Positions 8,041 through 15,844 of a DNA stretch of 29,755 nt are shown here, in pieces. The position numbers were made by a program, and so were the translations under genes. Every line of letters starts with the position of its first letter. The first letter of the stretch is position 1. Source of the DNA: Flavobacterium psychrophilum (GTDB taxonomy: Bacteria > Bacteroidota > Bacteroidia > Flavobacteriales > Flavobacteriaceae); the NCBI GenBank assembly GCA_003243255.1, contig QFQM01000039.1:1-29755 (forward strand), in the 5' to 3' direction. Below the pieces are notes generated by a model. That model was given only the letters and a program-made list of their open reading frames with translations, made no database searches and had not been told where the DNA came from.

Positions 8041-8700
8041 TTAGATGTTCAGGTATTTGTCAAGGTAATCGGAACGTTCTTTAAGCGTATTAAGGTAAGC
8101 ATCTTCCTGATGCTCTGTAATGATATCATAATTGTATCTCCTGAAGGTCTGCAATATATCACTCATGCCTCCAAGACTTATTTTTAAGGTAATCTGAACC
8201 TTTTCCATATTGGCTTCAGAGATGAAAAGACCCAGCAATCTGCCGTTATTGCTTTCTACAATCTGTGCAGCCTGGCTCATGCTGTAATCATCAACGCCTT
8301 TCTCAACTACGATAATGCCTCCGTTCTCTTTAAGAAAAGGGGTTTCGTGAAAAAAGGTAATAATGTCGGTAATCTCATAATACCCCAGGTATTTGTTGTC
8401 TTTATCAAGAACCGGTAGCAGGTTGGTTTCGTTTTTGGCAAAAACTTCCAATACATCAAGCCATAGTGCGGTGTCCCTCACAAAAAAACGGTCGAAGCTA
8501 AAACGAACATCAGCCATCGTTTTGTCAATGTCCATAAGCTCTACGTCTTCAGCTCTGGCAGATCCAATATATACACCATCTTCCAGCACAGGGAAGTGAG
8601 AAAACGGATAATCGGCAAACAGGTCCTGCGCATCGGCAACACTGTCGGTAATCCTTAAAGCCTTGATGTCTTTAGTGATAAAATCTGTAATGTCTGTCAT
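8041..8700 (-). CDS. CBS-domain protein with ACT-like C-terminus
   Basis: 219 aa, soluble. Two CBS motifs occupy about residues 1-125: the first includes FADYPFSHFPVLEDGVYIG and the second AKNETNLLPVLDKDNKYLGY, each with the usual hydrophobic-strand plus D/E-D/N-G/K turn. From about 135 onward, GIIVVEKGVDDYSMSQAAQI and LLGLFISEANMEKVQITLKI look like the beta-alpha-beta pattern of an ACT or ACT-like domain, a layout also seen in AcuB-type proteins. CBS pairs commonly bind adenine nucleotides, so an energy- or NAD(P)-sensing role beside nadK is possible but is inference. It is divergent from pdxJ and lies 9 nt upstream of nadK. Confidence 0.85.
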   Translation of the reverse strand: MTDITDFITKDIKALRITDSVADAQDLFADYPFSHFPVLEDGVYIGSARAEDVELMDIDKTMADVRFSFDRFFVRDTALWLDVLEVFAKNETNLLPVLDKDNKYLGYYEITDIITFFHETPFLKENGGIIVVEKGVDDYSMSQAAQIVESNNGRLLGLFISEANMEKVQITLKISLGGMSDILQTFRRYNYDIITEHQEDAYLNTLKERSDYLDKYLNI

Positions 8701-8732
8701 GGGGCAAATGGAAATATATTATGCAAAATAAT

Positions 8733-8740
8733 CAAAAATA
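8733..8740 (-). promoter_or_regulatory. -7 box TATTTTTG for the CBS-nadK operon
   Basis: The minus strand reads TATTTTTG 32 nt before the ATG at 8700, matching TAnnTTTG. It lies in the 99-nt divergent gap and would drive the CBS gene and nadK. No -33 TTG is obvious. Confidence 0.45.
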
Positions 8741-8765
8741 AAGAGACTATGCCTTTTTAACTTTG

Positions 8766-8773
8766 TATTTTTG
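8766..8773 (+). promoter_or_regulatory. -7 box TATTTTTG for pdxJ
   Basis: TATTTTTG on the plus strand, 26 nt before the pdxJ ATG. It has the same sequence as the box facing the other way 25 nt to its left. A small GTGTGAAAATGCACAC dyad follows at 8773-8788, and the likely transcription start falls inside it. Confidence 0.5.
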
Positions 8774-8799
8774 TGTGAAAATGCACACTATACAAAGAT

Positions 8800-9513
8800 A
8801 TGGCAAAATTAAGCGTAAACATAAATAAAATAGCTACCCTGCGTAATTCAAGAGGGGGCGATGTTCCTAACCTTTTAAAAGTAGCTGCCGATGTACAAAA
8901 GTTCGGTGCCGAAGGGGTAACCATTCACCCAAGGCCGGACGAAAGGCACATCCGTTACCAGGATGCACGCGACCTTGTTCCGGTAGTGTATACCGAATAT
9001 AATATCGAGGGGAATCCGGTTAAAAAATTCATCGATCTTGTTCTGGAAACCAAACCTACACAGGTAACGCTGGTTCCGGATGCTGATGATGCCATTACCT
9101 CTAATGCAGGTTGGGATACCATAAAACATAAAGATTTTTTGCTAGATGTTATTGCTGAATTTAAACGCAATGGTGTCCGTACATCGATTTTTGTAGATCC
9201 GGTGTTGTCTATGGTTGAAGGTGCTGCACTGACAGGGACCGACAGGATAGAGCTATATACCGAAGCTTTTGCCCATGATTACGGACTGGGTAATGAAAAT
9301 GGTATTAAACCTTATGTGGCTGCTGCCGAACTGGCCAATAAACTGAATCTTGGTATTAATGCGGGCCATGACCTGAGTCTTGATAATATCAAATTCTTTA
9401 AAGAGAATATTCCGGGGCTTTTAGAGGTGTCAATAGGACATGCTCTAATATCAGAGTCATTATACCTGGGGCTTGAGAATGTAGTGAATATGTACCTTCA
9501 ACGTCTGAAATAA
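8800..9513 (+). CDS. pdxJ: Pyridoxine 5'-phosphate synthase PdxJ
   Basis: 237 aa, the usual PdxJ length. Condenses 3-amino-2-oxopropyl phosphate with 1-deoxy-D-xylulose 5-phosphate to give pyridoxine 5'-phosphate (DXP-dependent vitamin B6 route, cytoplasm). It is a TIM barrel beginning KLSVNINKIATLRNSRGG, with GVTIHPRPDERHI (39-51) carrying the equivalent of the first catalytic His (H43), E70, and GINAGHDLSL with H190. These match the catalytic set H45, E72 and H193 of the E. coli enzyme by position. The phosphate-binding end, VSIGHALI, is at 210-217. The following hydrolase starts one base after the stop, so the two form an operon. Confidence 0.97.
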   Translation: MAKLSVNINKIATLRNSRGGDVPNLLKVAADVQKFGAEGVTIHPRPDERHIRYQDARDLVPVVYTEYNIEGNPVKKFIDLVLETKPTQVTLVPDADDAITSNAGWDTIKHKDFLLDVIAEFKRNGVRTSIFVDPVLSMVEGAALTGTDRIELYTEAFAHDYGLGNENGIKPYVAAAELANKLNLGINAGHDLSLDNIKFFKENIPGLLEVSIGHALISESLYLGLENVVNMYLQRLK

Positions 9514-9514
9514 T

Positions 9515-10285
9515 ATGCTGTTACATTCTGTTATACAAGGGGAGGGTAAGCCGCTATTGATTATTCATGGATATTTAGGGATGAGCGATAACTGGAAAAC
9601 ACTGGCAGGGCAATATGTTGCTGCCGGTTTTCAAACGCACGCTATCGATATGCGTAACCACGGTAAGAGCTTTCATTCGGATGAGTTTACCTATGCAGCA
9701 ATGGTTCAGGATCTTGTGGAATATATCAATCACTATAATTTAGGTAAGGTTGATATCATCGGGCATTCTATGGGAGGTAAGGCGGCTATGTTTTTTGCTG
9801 TTGAGTATCCGCAATTGGTTGACAAACTTGTGGTAGCCGATATCAGCCCTAAATATTACAAGCCACACCATCAGGATGTAATGGCAGCGCTTAACGCGGT
9901 TGATTTCTCAGTACAAACAGACAGAGCCGCGGTTGAAGCCGTAATGGAGCAACACCTGCCGGACTGGGGAACACGCCAGTTTTTGCTGAAAAGTGTTTAC
10001 TGGGTTGAACCCGGCAAAAAGCTTGGTTTCCGTTTTAACCTGGATGCTTTTAATAAAGTTATCGATAATATAGGTGAAGCACTTCCGGAAGGAGCGGTGT
10101 TTCATGAGCCGACGCTTTTCCTTCGTGGCGACAAATCCAACTATATAAAGGATGAGGATTTTGATCTTATAAAGTCACATTTCCCACAGACGGAAATAAA
10201 AACAATACATAATTCAGGACACTGGCTTCATGCCGAAAATCCAAAGGATTTTTTAGCGGAAACGCTGGAGTTTTTAAAGTCTTAA
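9515..10285 (+). CDS. Alpha/beta-fold hydrolase (YbfF-like esterase)
   Basis: 256 aa, cytoplasmic, no signal peptide. An alpha/beta hydrolase with oxyanion motif LLIIHGYLGMSDNW (15-28) and nucleophile elbow IIGHSMGGKA, S85 being the nucleophile. The acid is probably D206 in LFLRGDKSNYI and the base H236 in NSGHWLHAENP, so the triad is complete. The sequence resembles the short-chain acyl/thioesterase group that includes E. coli YbfF, but the substrate is unknown. It starts 1 nt after the pdxJ stop, the same transcript. The pairing may be only an operon of convenience; nothing in the residues points to vitamin B6. Confidence 0.88.
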   Translation: MLLHSVIQGEGKPLLIIHGYLGMSDNWKTLAGQYVAAGFQTHAIDMRNHGKSFHSDEFTYAAMVQDLVEYINHYNLGKVDIIGHSMGGKAAMFFAVEYPQLVDKLVVADISPKYYKPHHQDVMAALNAVDFSVQTDRAAVEAVMEQHLPDWGTRQFLLKSVYWVEPGKKLGFRFNLDAFNKVIDNIGEALPEGAVFHEPTLFLRGDKSNYIKDEDFDLIKSHFPQTEIKTIHNSGHWLHAENPKDFLAETLEFLKS

Positions 10286-10295
10286 TATTCTTAAC

Positions 10296-10347
10296 CACAA
10301 AGAACACAAGGCAGGCACAAGGTGCACGGTGCTTAGTGTTCTTTGTG
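10296..10347. terminator. Inverted repeat between convergent genes, possible two-way terminator
   Basis: CACAAAGAACAC at 10296-10307 is perfectly repeated in reverse as GTGTTCTTTGTG at 10336-10347, with 28 nt between. It lies between the stops of the hydrolase (plus) and the DUF748-like gene (minus). There is no good U tract on either strand, so termination is inferred from position; it may be a dispersed repeat instead. Just after it, at 10376-10400, is the low-complexity string ACTGAATACTGAATACTG. Confidence 0.45.
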
Positions 10348-10403
10348 TATCTTGTGTTTAAGTTAATGTTATCAGTGACTGAATACTGAATACTGTCCAC
10401 TGA

Positions 10404-12035
10404 TTACTTCTTCCCCTTTGTTCTGGCTTTCTCTTTTTCGTCTTTCTTTTCTTTTTTGTTGTCAGCGATATTTACTACAGTTTTGGGTAATACGCTTTGC
10501 TTAAGTCCCTGTTCGGTAAATCGCCATAGGAAATTGAAAACCGATTTATGCTGAATCCTGTCAACTTCTACGTGGGTCTCTTTTAGCTTGTTATCAGAGT
10601 CGTTTTTTACGATGGTGTTGGCAATAGCACTCACAATCTTATTTTCTTTCTTGCCGTCTTTTTTGAGTATTCCTACTTTCAGGTCGTCATAATTTATAGC
10701 AAAAGGCCCGCTGCCGTGACGCAGGTTTCCGTTAAAGGTAAATTTCACCTCTTTGATCGTTCCGTCGGTTTTGGCATTCATCAAAGGGGTTGTGATGGCA
10801 TCTGTTTTTTGGGTTTCGATGTTTTGCAGATGTCCCATAATAGTGAAGGCATCGCTCTTGTCCGGAATATTGAAGCTCCATGTTACCCTGAGCGGTGACG
10901 ATTTCATGAACAGACATTTTACATCGAGTACGGTAGGGGGGAGTTTTTTTTCCTGGTTTTTGCGCCCCGTCAGGCTATAGATGTTCGATATTTTAGCGTT
11001 GAATTTAGAGAACGACACCTTCGCTGCCGGTTTGGCAAAAGTGAGCTGCTCCTCATATTCAATTATGGTGTTGTTTATGTCGAGCTGTTTTACATCGAGG
11101 TCAAACTTAAGGGAACGAAGCATTTCACTGTAAAGCTTTTTACGTGAATAATCATCCGCCGGTTCTTTGCTTCGGTAGATGTTGGCATATACGCCATCAA
11201 GAGTCATTTTTTGTGTGTGTACATAAAGGGTGTCACGAAGGTATCCCCATTCCAGATTGGGTATGCTGATTTTTTTAGCACTCAGGTTAAACTGATCCAG
11301 CTCTTTGGGCTGCATTTGAGTGAATTGTACCCGTGTCTGTTTTGGTTTCATCCTGAAATTGTCCAGCGTAAAAGTGCTGTCGGTTGTTGCCAGGCTGTTG
11401 GCGGTGATGGTGTAATGTTTCCCTGCATCAAAAAACAGGCTGTCGCATTTAAAAGCATAATCCCTGTAGCGTACAGGAATGTCTTTTTTAAGCGTAGTGC
11501 TGTCTACTTTAATATTGGTCAGGTTAAAATTGATGTTGGCAGCTTTTACAAAAGGCTTTTGTAGCGAGTCAAGCATTTTAAAGCGCCCATTGCGTATTGA
11601 TAGTTTTCCTGTGGTGATGGTGTTTTCAAACGGTTTTACAAAATCGTCCTGAGTATTGTATTTTTCTTTTCGGGGGTACAGGGTCACATCAGGGTTAATG
11701 ATGATAACCTCACTAACGCTGATGCGGTTTTTGCGTAGCAAAGCCCATATGCTGAAGTTGCTCACTTCAATACGTTCTATTTTTCCGTAGGCGCCTGCCT
11801 GTAATCCCTGGTTGAGACTGTCTTTTGGTGCCAGGTATGCGTTTTTTATAGCAAAGCTGCCGCTTATCAGGTCAATATCCAGATTCTCGTAGCTCACATT
11901 ATAAGGAAAGTCTTTTTCTCCCCTCAGGATAGAAGGCAGTTTGTTGGATACGTAACGGCTAAGGCCAAATCCGGCGATGGCTATGAGCAGGAGTAACGAT
12001 AAGAGTATGATTACAATTTTTCGGAGCAGCTTCAT
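10404..12035 (-). CDS. DUF748/AsmA-like envelope protein
   Basis: 543 aa. One N-terminal membrane helix (residues about 6-27) with K/R before it anchors the protein in the inner membrane, and the rest should be periplasmic. The early segment YENLDIDLISGSFAIKNAYL is typical of AsmA/DUF748 proteins, followed by many short beta-strand units (INPDVTLYP, NGRFKMLDS, IEYEEQLTF). The C-terminus is strongly basic (K/E-rich, ending T-K-G-K-K). AsmA-superfamily proteins such as TamB and YhdP are now linked to lipid transfer between membranes, or to outer-membrane assembly; which applies here is unknown. It stands alone, convergent with the pdxJ operon and divergent from fadL, with 291 nt upstream. Confidence 0.72.
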   Translation of the reverse strand: MKLLRKIVIILLSLLLLIAIAGFGLSRYVSNKLPSILRGEKDFPYNVSYENLDIDLISGSFAIKNAYLAPKDSLNQGLQAGAYGKIERIEVSNFSIWALLRKNRISVSEVIIINPDVTLYPRKEKYNTQDDFVKPFENTITTGKLSIRNGRFKMLDSLQKPFVKAANINFNLTNIKVDSTTLKKDIPVRYRDYAFKCDSLFFDAGKHYTITANSLATTDSTFTLDNFRMKPKQTRVQFTQMQPKELDQFNLSAKKISIPNLEWGYLRDTLYVHTQKMTLDGVYANIYRSKEPADDYSRKKLYSEMLRSLKFDLDVKQLDINNTIIEYEEQLTFAKPAAKVSFSKFNAKISNIYSLTGRKNQEKKLPPTVLDVKCLFMKSSPLRVTWSFNIPDKSDAFTIMGHLQNIETQKTDAITTPLMNAKTDGTIKEVKFTFNGNLRHGSGPFAINYDDLKVGILKKDGKKENKIVSAIANTIVKNDSDNKLKETHVEVDRIQHKSVFNFLWRFTEQGLKQSVLPKTVVNIADNKKEKKDEKEKARTKGKK

Positions 12036-12254
12036 GTAAATTTTTTCTTTAAGGTGTAATTTACTACAAAGCAGTTGCTTAAGCCAGTTATTTATGTTTT
12101 TATTAATAGCCTGAAGCTATAGTGAGGCGGAACAGGTGTTAAGTTTTGGTGTAATCGCGCAATTTTAAATAATATTTATGATAATTTTTCAAAATTGATG
12201 CGTAATTTTTGACAATATAATTATTATGAATGCATAATATTTTGACGTTTCCTA

Positions 12255-12284
12255 TTGTGTAATTCATAAAATATTATAAATTTG
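12255..12284 (+). promoter_or_regulatory. Full Bacteroidetes promoter TTG-N19-TAAATTTG for fadL
   Basis: TTG at 12255-12257, a 19-nt spacer, then TAAATTTG at 12277-12284. This is a complete match to the -33/-7 consensus of this phylum at the best spacing. The start site should be near 12290, giving a leader of about 35 nt. The surrounding gap 12036-12326 is AT-rich, and nothing else is seen in it. Confidence 0.75.
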
Positions 12285-12326
12285 AAATACAATTTTTAAC
12301 AACGGGAAACTAACACTTCTTAACTT

Positions 12327-13610
12327 ATGAGAAAACTATTATCTTTAACAATGATGGCTCTTGCAACATCATCGGCCTTTGCCGGAGGATACCGCGTGAG
12401 TCTTCAGGGTCAGAAACAATTAGCGATGGGCCATACCGGTGTAGGTGTGGTGAACAGTGCCGAGGTATTGTTCTTTAACCCTGCAGGAGCGGTGTTTCTT
12501 GAAGACCGTTTCAGTGCATCAGTAGGTGCAAATGCGCTTTTTGCACGTACCAAATTCCAGAGTCTGGAAAATAACCTGAGAAATTCTACCGAAAATGTGG
12601 GTACTCCTTTCAGTGCTTATATTGCTTATAAAGCTACCGACTGGTTGTCTGTTGGTCTGGCAGTTTACAGCCCTTATGGTAGTGCTGTAGAATGGGATCA
12701 GGATTGGGATGGAGCTCACCTTGTGAACAACATCGACCTTAAGGCAATATATATACAGCCTGTCGTTTCGGTAAAAGTTAGCGATGAGTTCAGTGTGGGT
12801 GGTGGTCCTATCTTTGTTACCGGTGGTGTAGAGTTCAACAGAAATGTAGGAAGAAGCGTTACCGATGAGCAGGGTAATAAAACTGATGTTACTATCGAAG
12901 CAAAAAATGTTACCGCTTGGGGATGGAGCGCAGGTTTCATGCTTAACCCTACCGACAAGGTAAGGATAGGGGTTAACTACCGTTCTGAAATTACAATGGA
13001 AGCACGTGATGGCGATGCTACTTTTCATGATGTGCCGGCTTACCTTGCCGATGCTCCGACATCACCGCAGGATATACAGTTAGGTAATACAACTTTTAAT
13101 GCAGATCTTCCGCTTCCGGCAGAATTAACTGCAGGTTTTTCAGTAGAACTTACTGATAAATGGCTTGTGGCGTTTGACTATAACAGGGCTTTCTGGAATG
13201 TATATGATGCTCTTGTGGTTGATTTTAAACCAACGGCTACATCTCAGGTTCCTCAGTCTAACAACCCTCGTAACTATAAAGATGCGAGCACTTACAGAAT
13301 TGGAGCGCAGTACAAACACAATGATAAACTGTCTTTCCGTGCAGGATGCTACTTTGACGAAAGCCCGGTACAGGATGGGTATTTCGCACCTGAAACACCA
13401 AGGAACGATTCAATGGGATATACAGGAGGTTTAACGTATATGATTACGCCAAACCTGGGTATTGATGCTTCTTTCCTTTACCTGCACTTTAAAGAAGTTA
13501 ATGCTTCTTATAATCACTACAGTGAGGATGGTAACCCGAATGTTTCTTTTGGAGGAACTTACAAAAACGTGGTTTTCTCACCGGGTATCGGTTTATCGTA
13601 CAAGTTCTAA
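12327..13610 (+). CDS. OmpP1/FadL-family outer-membrane transporter
   Basis: 427 aa with a signal peptide cleaved after about residue 19 (SSAFA/GGYRVS). The mature start GGYRVSLQGQKQLAMGHTGVG and the NSAEVLFFNPAG motif belong to the FadL family, whose N-terminal hatch plugs a 14-strand barrel. Many amphipathic strands follow (for example WLSVGLAVYSPYG, VTAWGWSAGFML, GIGLSYKF at the end), and the C-terminus is F, as expected for Bam substrates. FadL proteins take up long-chain fatty acids or other hydrophobic molecules by lateral diffusion from the barrel wall. It is followed after 15 nt by an SGNH lipoprotein that probably shares the transcript. Confidence 0.93.
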   Translation: MRKLLSLTMMALATSSAFAGGYRVSLQGQKQLAMGHTGVGVVNSAEVLFFNPAGAVFLEDRFSASVGANALFARTKFQSLENNLRNSTENVGTPFSAYIAYKATDWLSVGLAVYSPYGSAVEWDQDWDGAHLVNNIDLKAIYIQPVVSVKVSDEFSVGGGPIFVTGGVEFNRNVGRSVTDEQGNKTDVTIEAKNVTAWGWSAGFMLNPTDKVRIGVNYRSEITMEARDGDATFHDVPAYLADAPTSPQDIQLGNTTFNADLPLPAELTAGFSVELTDKWLVAFDYNRAFWNVYDALVVDFKPTATSQVPQSNNPRNYKDASTYRIGAQYKHNDKLSFRAGCYFDESPVQDGYFAPETPRNDSMGYTGGLTYMITPNLGIDASFLYLHFKEVNASYNHYSEDGNPNVSFGGTYKNVVFSPGIGLSYKF

Positions 13611-13625
13611 TCTGAAAAAAATATC

Positions 13626-15206
13626 ATGAAAAATAAATTTATATACTTAGCGGTTCTGTCGGTTGTATTTGCAAGCTGTGAACCGGAATTTGATAACGAG
13701 GTTACCAATGGCAGCTATAGTGCCGGCGAAGCCGACTTCAGTTCTTATGTTGCTATAGGTAACTCACTAACTGCCGGCTATATGGACGGTACAGTGTTTA
13801 GATCAGGCCAACAGTATTCATATCCTAATATCCTTGCGCAACAGTTTGCTCTTGTAGGCGGAGGTGCTTTCACGCAGCCATCTTATGAGGATGATGTGAA
13901 TAATATGGGAGGTTTCCTTTTGGGAGGTAACCAGATAACTGCTACAAGACTTATAATCAATGCATCTGTAGGAGGTCCTCAGCCGCTTGCAGGAATGCCA
14001 ACCGCAGAAGTTGGTAACATAGTGCCGGGTCCTTACAACAACATGGGTGTGCCGGGAGCAAAATCGTTTCATTTACTAGCTCCGGGATATGGTAATATTG
14101 CAGGAGTAGCTACAGGGCAGGCCAACCCTTATTTTGTGCGTCAGGCAACTTCGCCTACTACCACAGTTTTGGCAGATGCCATGGCTAAAAACCCTACGTT
14201 CTTTACCAACTGGATAGGTAGCAACGACGTACTTGCGTATGCAACTTCAGGAGGTGTGGGTGTAGACCAGACAGGTAACCCGAATCCTGCAAGTTATGGA
14301 CCTAATGATATTACAGATCCACAATACTTTGCAGGTGTTTATTCTACAATCGTAAATACGCTTACTACAAACCCTAACACAAAAGGGGTGTGTGCAACAA
14401 TACCAAACGTAACTTCTATACCGTTCTTTACTACAGTTCCTTACAATCCGCTTACTGCTTCAGTGATAGGTCAGGGTAATGAGCAGGTAGGGCAGGCGAC
14501 TATCGCACAGCTTAACCAGCAGCTTTATGGCCCGCTTAAACAAATCCTTACTATTTTTGGACAGGGAACGAGGTTGAATCTGCTTTCGGCTACCGATGCT
14601 AATCCACTGCTTATAAAAGATGAGTCGCTTCAGGATTTAGGTGCTCAGATTACAGCAGCAGCGGCTGCAAGCGGTAACCCGCAGCTTATAGCATTAGCGC
14701 CATATCTTGGTGCTGTTTACGGACAGGCAAGACAGGCAACTGCTGCCGATCTTGTACTGCTAACTACAAGAACAGCTATTGGTGCAACTGCTACAGGAGG
14801 TATCGATCCGCTTAACAAGTTTGGTGTTACTTATCCGCTTCAGGATCAGCACGTGCTTGTTGCTTCGGAAGTAGCTCTTGTAAGCACTGCAACTACCAAC
14901 TTTAATAACACCATTAAGGCTGTAGCTTCTGCTAAAAACCTTGCTGTTGCTGATATGAACTTAGTTCTTGCTCAGCTTGTAACAGGTCTTCAGACTGCTG
15001 ACGGGCAGGTTTATAAAGCAGGATACTTTAGCTCTGCAACTGCAAATACTGTAGTGTTCTCGCTTGACGGTGTTCACCCTAATGCAAGAGGATATGCTAT
15101 TGTTGCTAACGAGTTCATAAAAGTGATCAACAGTCATTATAAAGCGCATCTTCCGTTTGTGATTCCTGGAGAATATCCGGGTGCTACGGTGCTTACGTCG
15201 AACTAA
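13626..15206 (+). CDS. SGNH/GDSL-family hydrolase lipoprotein
   Basis: 526 aa. A lipoprotein signal peptide ends in the lipobox V-F-A-S-C with C18 as the lipidated residue. All four SGNH blocks are present: GNSLTAG with nucleophile S47 (Asn replaces Asp of GDSL), G141 in GVPGAKS, GSND with N200, and DGVHPNARGYA with D481 and H484. The distance from block III to block V is unusually long, about 280 residues, so a large insertion carries extra, perhaps lid-like, structure. Residues after the lipid cysteine (E-P-E-F-D-N-E) are acidic with a central aromatic, similar to the lipoprotein export signal for surface display in Flavobacterium. It likely releases fatty acids or other acyl groups near the FadL channel encoded upstream. 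The substrate is not known. Confidence 0.9.
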   Translation: MKNKFIYLAVLSVVFASCEPEFDNEVTNGSYSAGEADFSSYVAIGNSLTAGYMDGTVFRSGQQYSYPNILAQQFALVGGGAFTQPSYEDDVNNMGGFLLGGNQITATRLIINASVGGPQPLAGMPTAEVGNIVPGPYNNMGVPGAKSFHLLAPGYGNIAGVATGQANPYFVRQATSPTTTVLADAMAKNPTFFTNWIGSNDVLAYATSGGVGVDQTGNPNPASYGPNDITDPQYFAGVYSTIVNTLTTNPNTKGVCATIPNVTSIPFFTTVPYNPLTASVIGQGNEQVGQATIAQLNQQLYGPLKQILTIFGQGTRLNLLSATDANPLLIKDESLQDLGAQITAAAAASGNPQLIALAPYLGAVYGQARQATAADLVLLTTRTAIGATATGGIDPLNKFGVTYPLQDQHVLVASEVALVSTATTNFNNTIKAVASAKNLAVADMNLVLAQLVTGLQTADGQVYKAGYFSSATANTVVFSLDGVHPNARGYAIVANEFIKVINSHYKAHLPFVIPGEYPGATVLTSN

Positions 15207-15231
15207 TATTTAGTAAAATATTTCCTAAAAG

Positions 15232-15258
15232 GCATTCGCTCCGGCGGATGCTTTTTTT
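15232..15258 (+). terminator. Intrinsic terminator after the fadL-SGNH operon
   Basis: GCATTCGC - TCCG - GCGGATGC (15232-15251), an 8-bp stem with one G-U pair, followed by seven T. It is 25 nt after the SGNH stop. Confidence 0.85.
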
Positions 15259-15266
15259 ATTTTTGG

Positions 15267-15300
15267 CCTCACCCCAACCCCTCTCCTCCGGAGAGGGGCA
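15267..15300 (-). repeat. Dispersed palindromic repeat, copy 1 (CCCCTCTCC family)
   Basis: Stem CCCCTCTCC (15278-15286), loop TCC, GGAGAGGGG (15290-15298), flanked on the left by CCTCACCCCAA. The same unit occurs at 22605 and 23802 in the opposite orientation, where GGGGTGAGG follows the stem. Repeats of this kind are common between genes in flavobacteria. Confidence 0.8.
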
Positions 15301-15355
15301 ACGTTAGAGTTTATTAATGCAGAGACTAAATCTCCCGCATTTTAAATGCTTTTTT

Positions 15356-15363
15356 TATTTTTG
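15356..15363 (+). promoter_or_regulatory. -7 box TATTTTTG for the small membrane-protein gene
   Basis: TATTTTTG ends 15 nt before the ATG at 15379. It is the last part of an 18-nt sequence, ATGCTTTTTTTATTTTTG (15346-15363), that is an exact copy of the terminator tail at 15248-15265. Confidence 0.5.
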
Positions 15364-15378
15364 TATAAAACGGATATT

Positions 15379-15723
15379 ATGAAAACACTGATCAATATTT
15401 TCTTTACGGCAATGTTTGTAATACTACTGGCTTATTTTATGCCGGGAGTAAGGGTAGACAGCTTTTTTACGGCGTTTATCGTGGCATTGGTGCTGGGATT
15501 GCTTAATATCTTTATCAAGCCGATACTGGTACTTTTTACCCTGCCGGTAACTATTTTTACGCTGGGGTTATTCCTTTTGGTCATTAACGCCTTAATTATT
15601 ATGCTGTGCGATGAACTTGTGAATGGTTTTGAAGTTAGCGGTTTCTGGAGGGCGTTGCTGTTCAGTCTTGTGCTTTCATTTTGCCAGTCGCTGGTATCTT
15701 CGCTTTCGGGTCAAAAAGACTAA
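15379..15723 (+). CDS. Small four-helix membrane protein (phage-holin-4-2 type, PF04020-like)
   Basis: 114 aa from ATG 15379. Almost wholly hydrophobic with about four membrane helices: residues 4-20, 25-42 (region FTAFIVALVLGLLNIF), 48-70 (VLFTLPVTIFTLGLFLLVIN) and 85-105. The P-x-x-x-L-F-T-L-P segment between helices two and three is typical of the PF04020 family, found as single chromosomal genes in many bacteria and not as true phage holins. No phage genes are nearby, so lysis is not implied and the function is unknown. An in-frame ATG at 15346 would start upstream of the -7 box and add a weak N-terminus, so it was not used. The gene stands alone between fadL-SGNH and tig. Confidence 0.8.
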   Translation: MKTLINIFFTAMFVILLAYFMPGVRVDSFFTAFIVALVLGLLNIFIKPILVLFTLPVTIFTLGLFLLVINALIIMLCDELVNGFEVSGFWRALLFSLVLSFCQSLVSSLSGQKD

Positions 15724-15779
15724 CGGATATAATTCGGCTTCTTTTTTTTCAGGATATTGGTAGACAATAATTTAAAAAC

Positions 15780-15816
15780 TTGTATGGGTTGTAAAAAAAC
15801 TATAATTTTGCAACCC
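15780..15816 (+). promoter_or_regulatory. tig promoter with flanking dyad
   Basis: TTG (15780-15782), a 20-nt spacer, then TAATTTTG (15803-15810), a good -33/-7 pair. A perfect inverted repeat, GGGTTG (15786-15791) and CAACCC (15811-15816), brackets the -7 box, so its right half covers the expected start of transcription. That is where a repressor or activator could bind, though none is known here. Confidence 0.6.
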
Positions 15817-15844
15817 AAATTTATGATATAAACAAATTTAGATA

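Noticed and set aside
10376..10400. ACTGAATACTGAATACTG as a tandem repeat of note
   Set aside because: Only two short units between convergent genes, too short to support a function.
15346..15378. Longer N-terminus for the four-helix membrane protein
   Set aside because: Those codons overlap the T-rich repeat and -7 box; ATG 15379 begins a normal membrane protein.
15379..15723. Prophage lysis gene
   Set aside because: Only a holin-like family name; no endolysin, phage structural or integrase gene near it.
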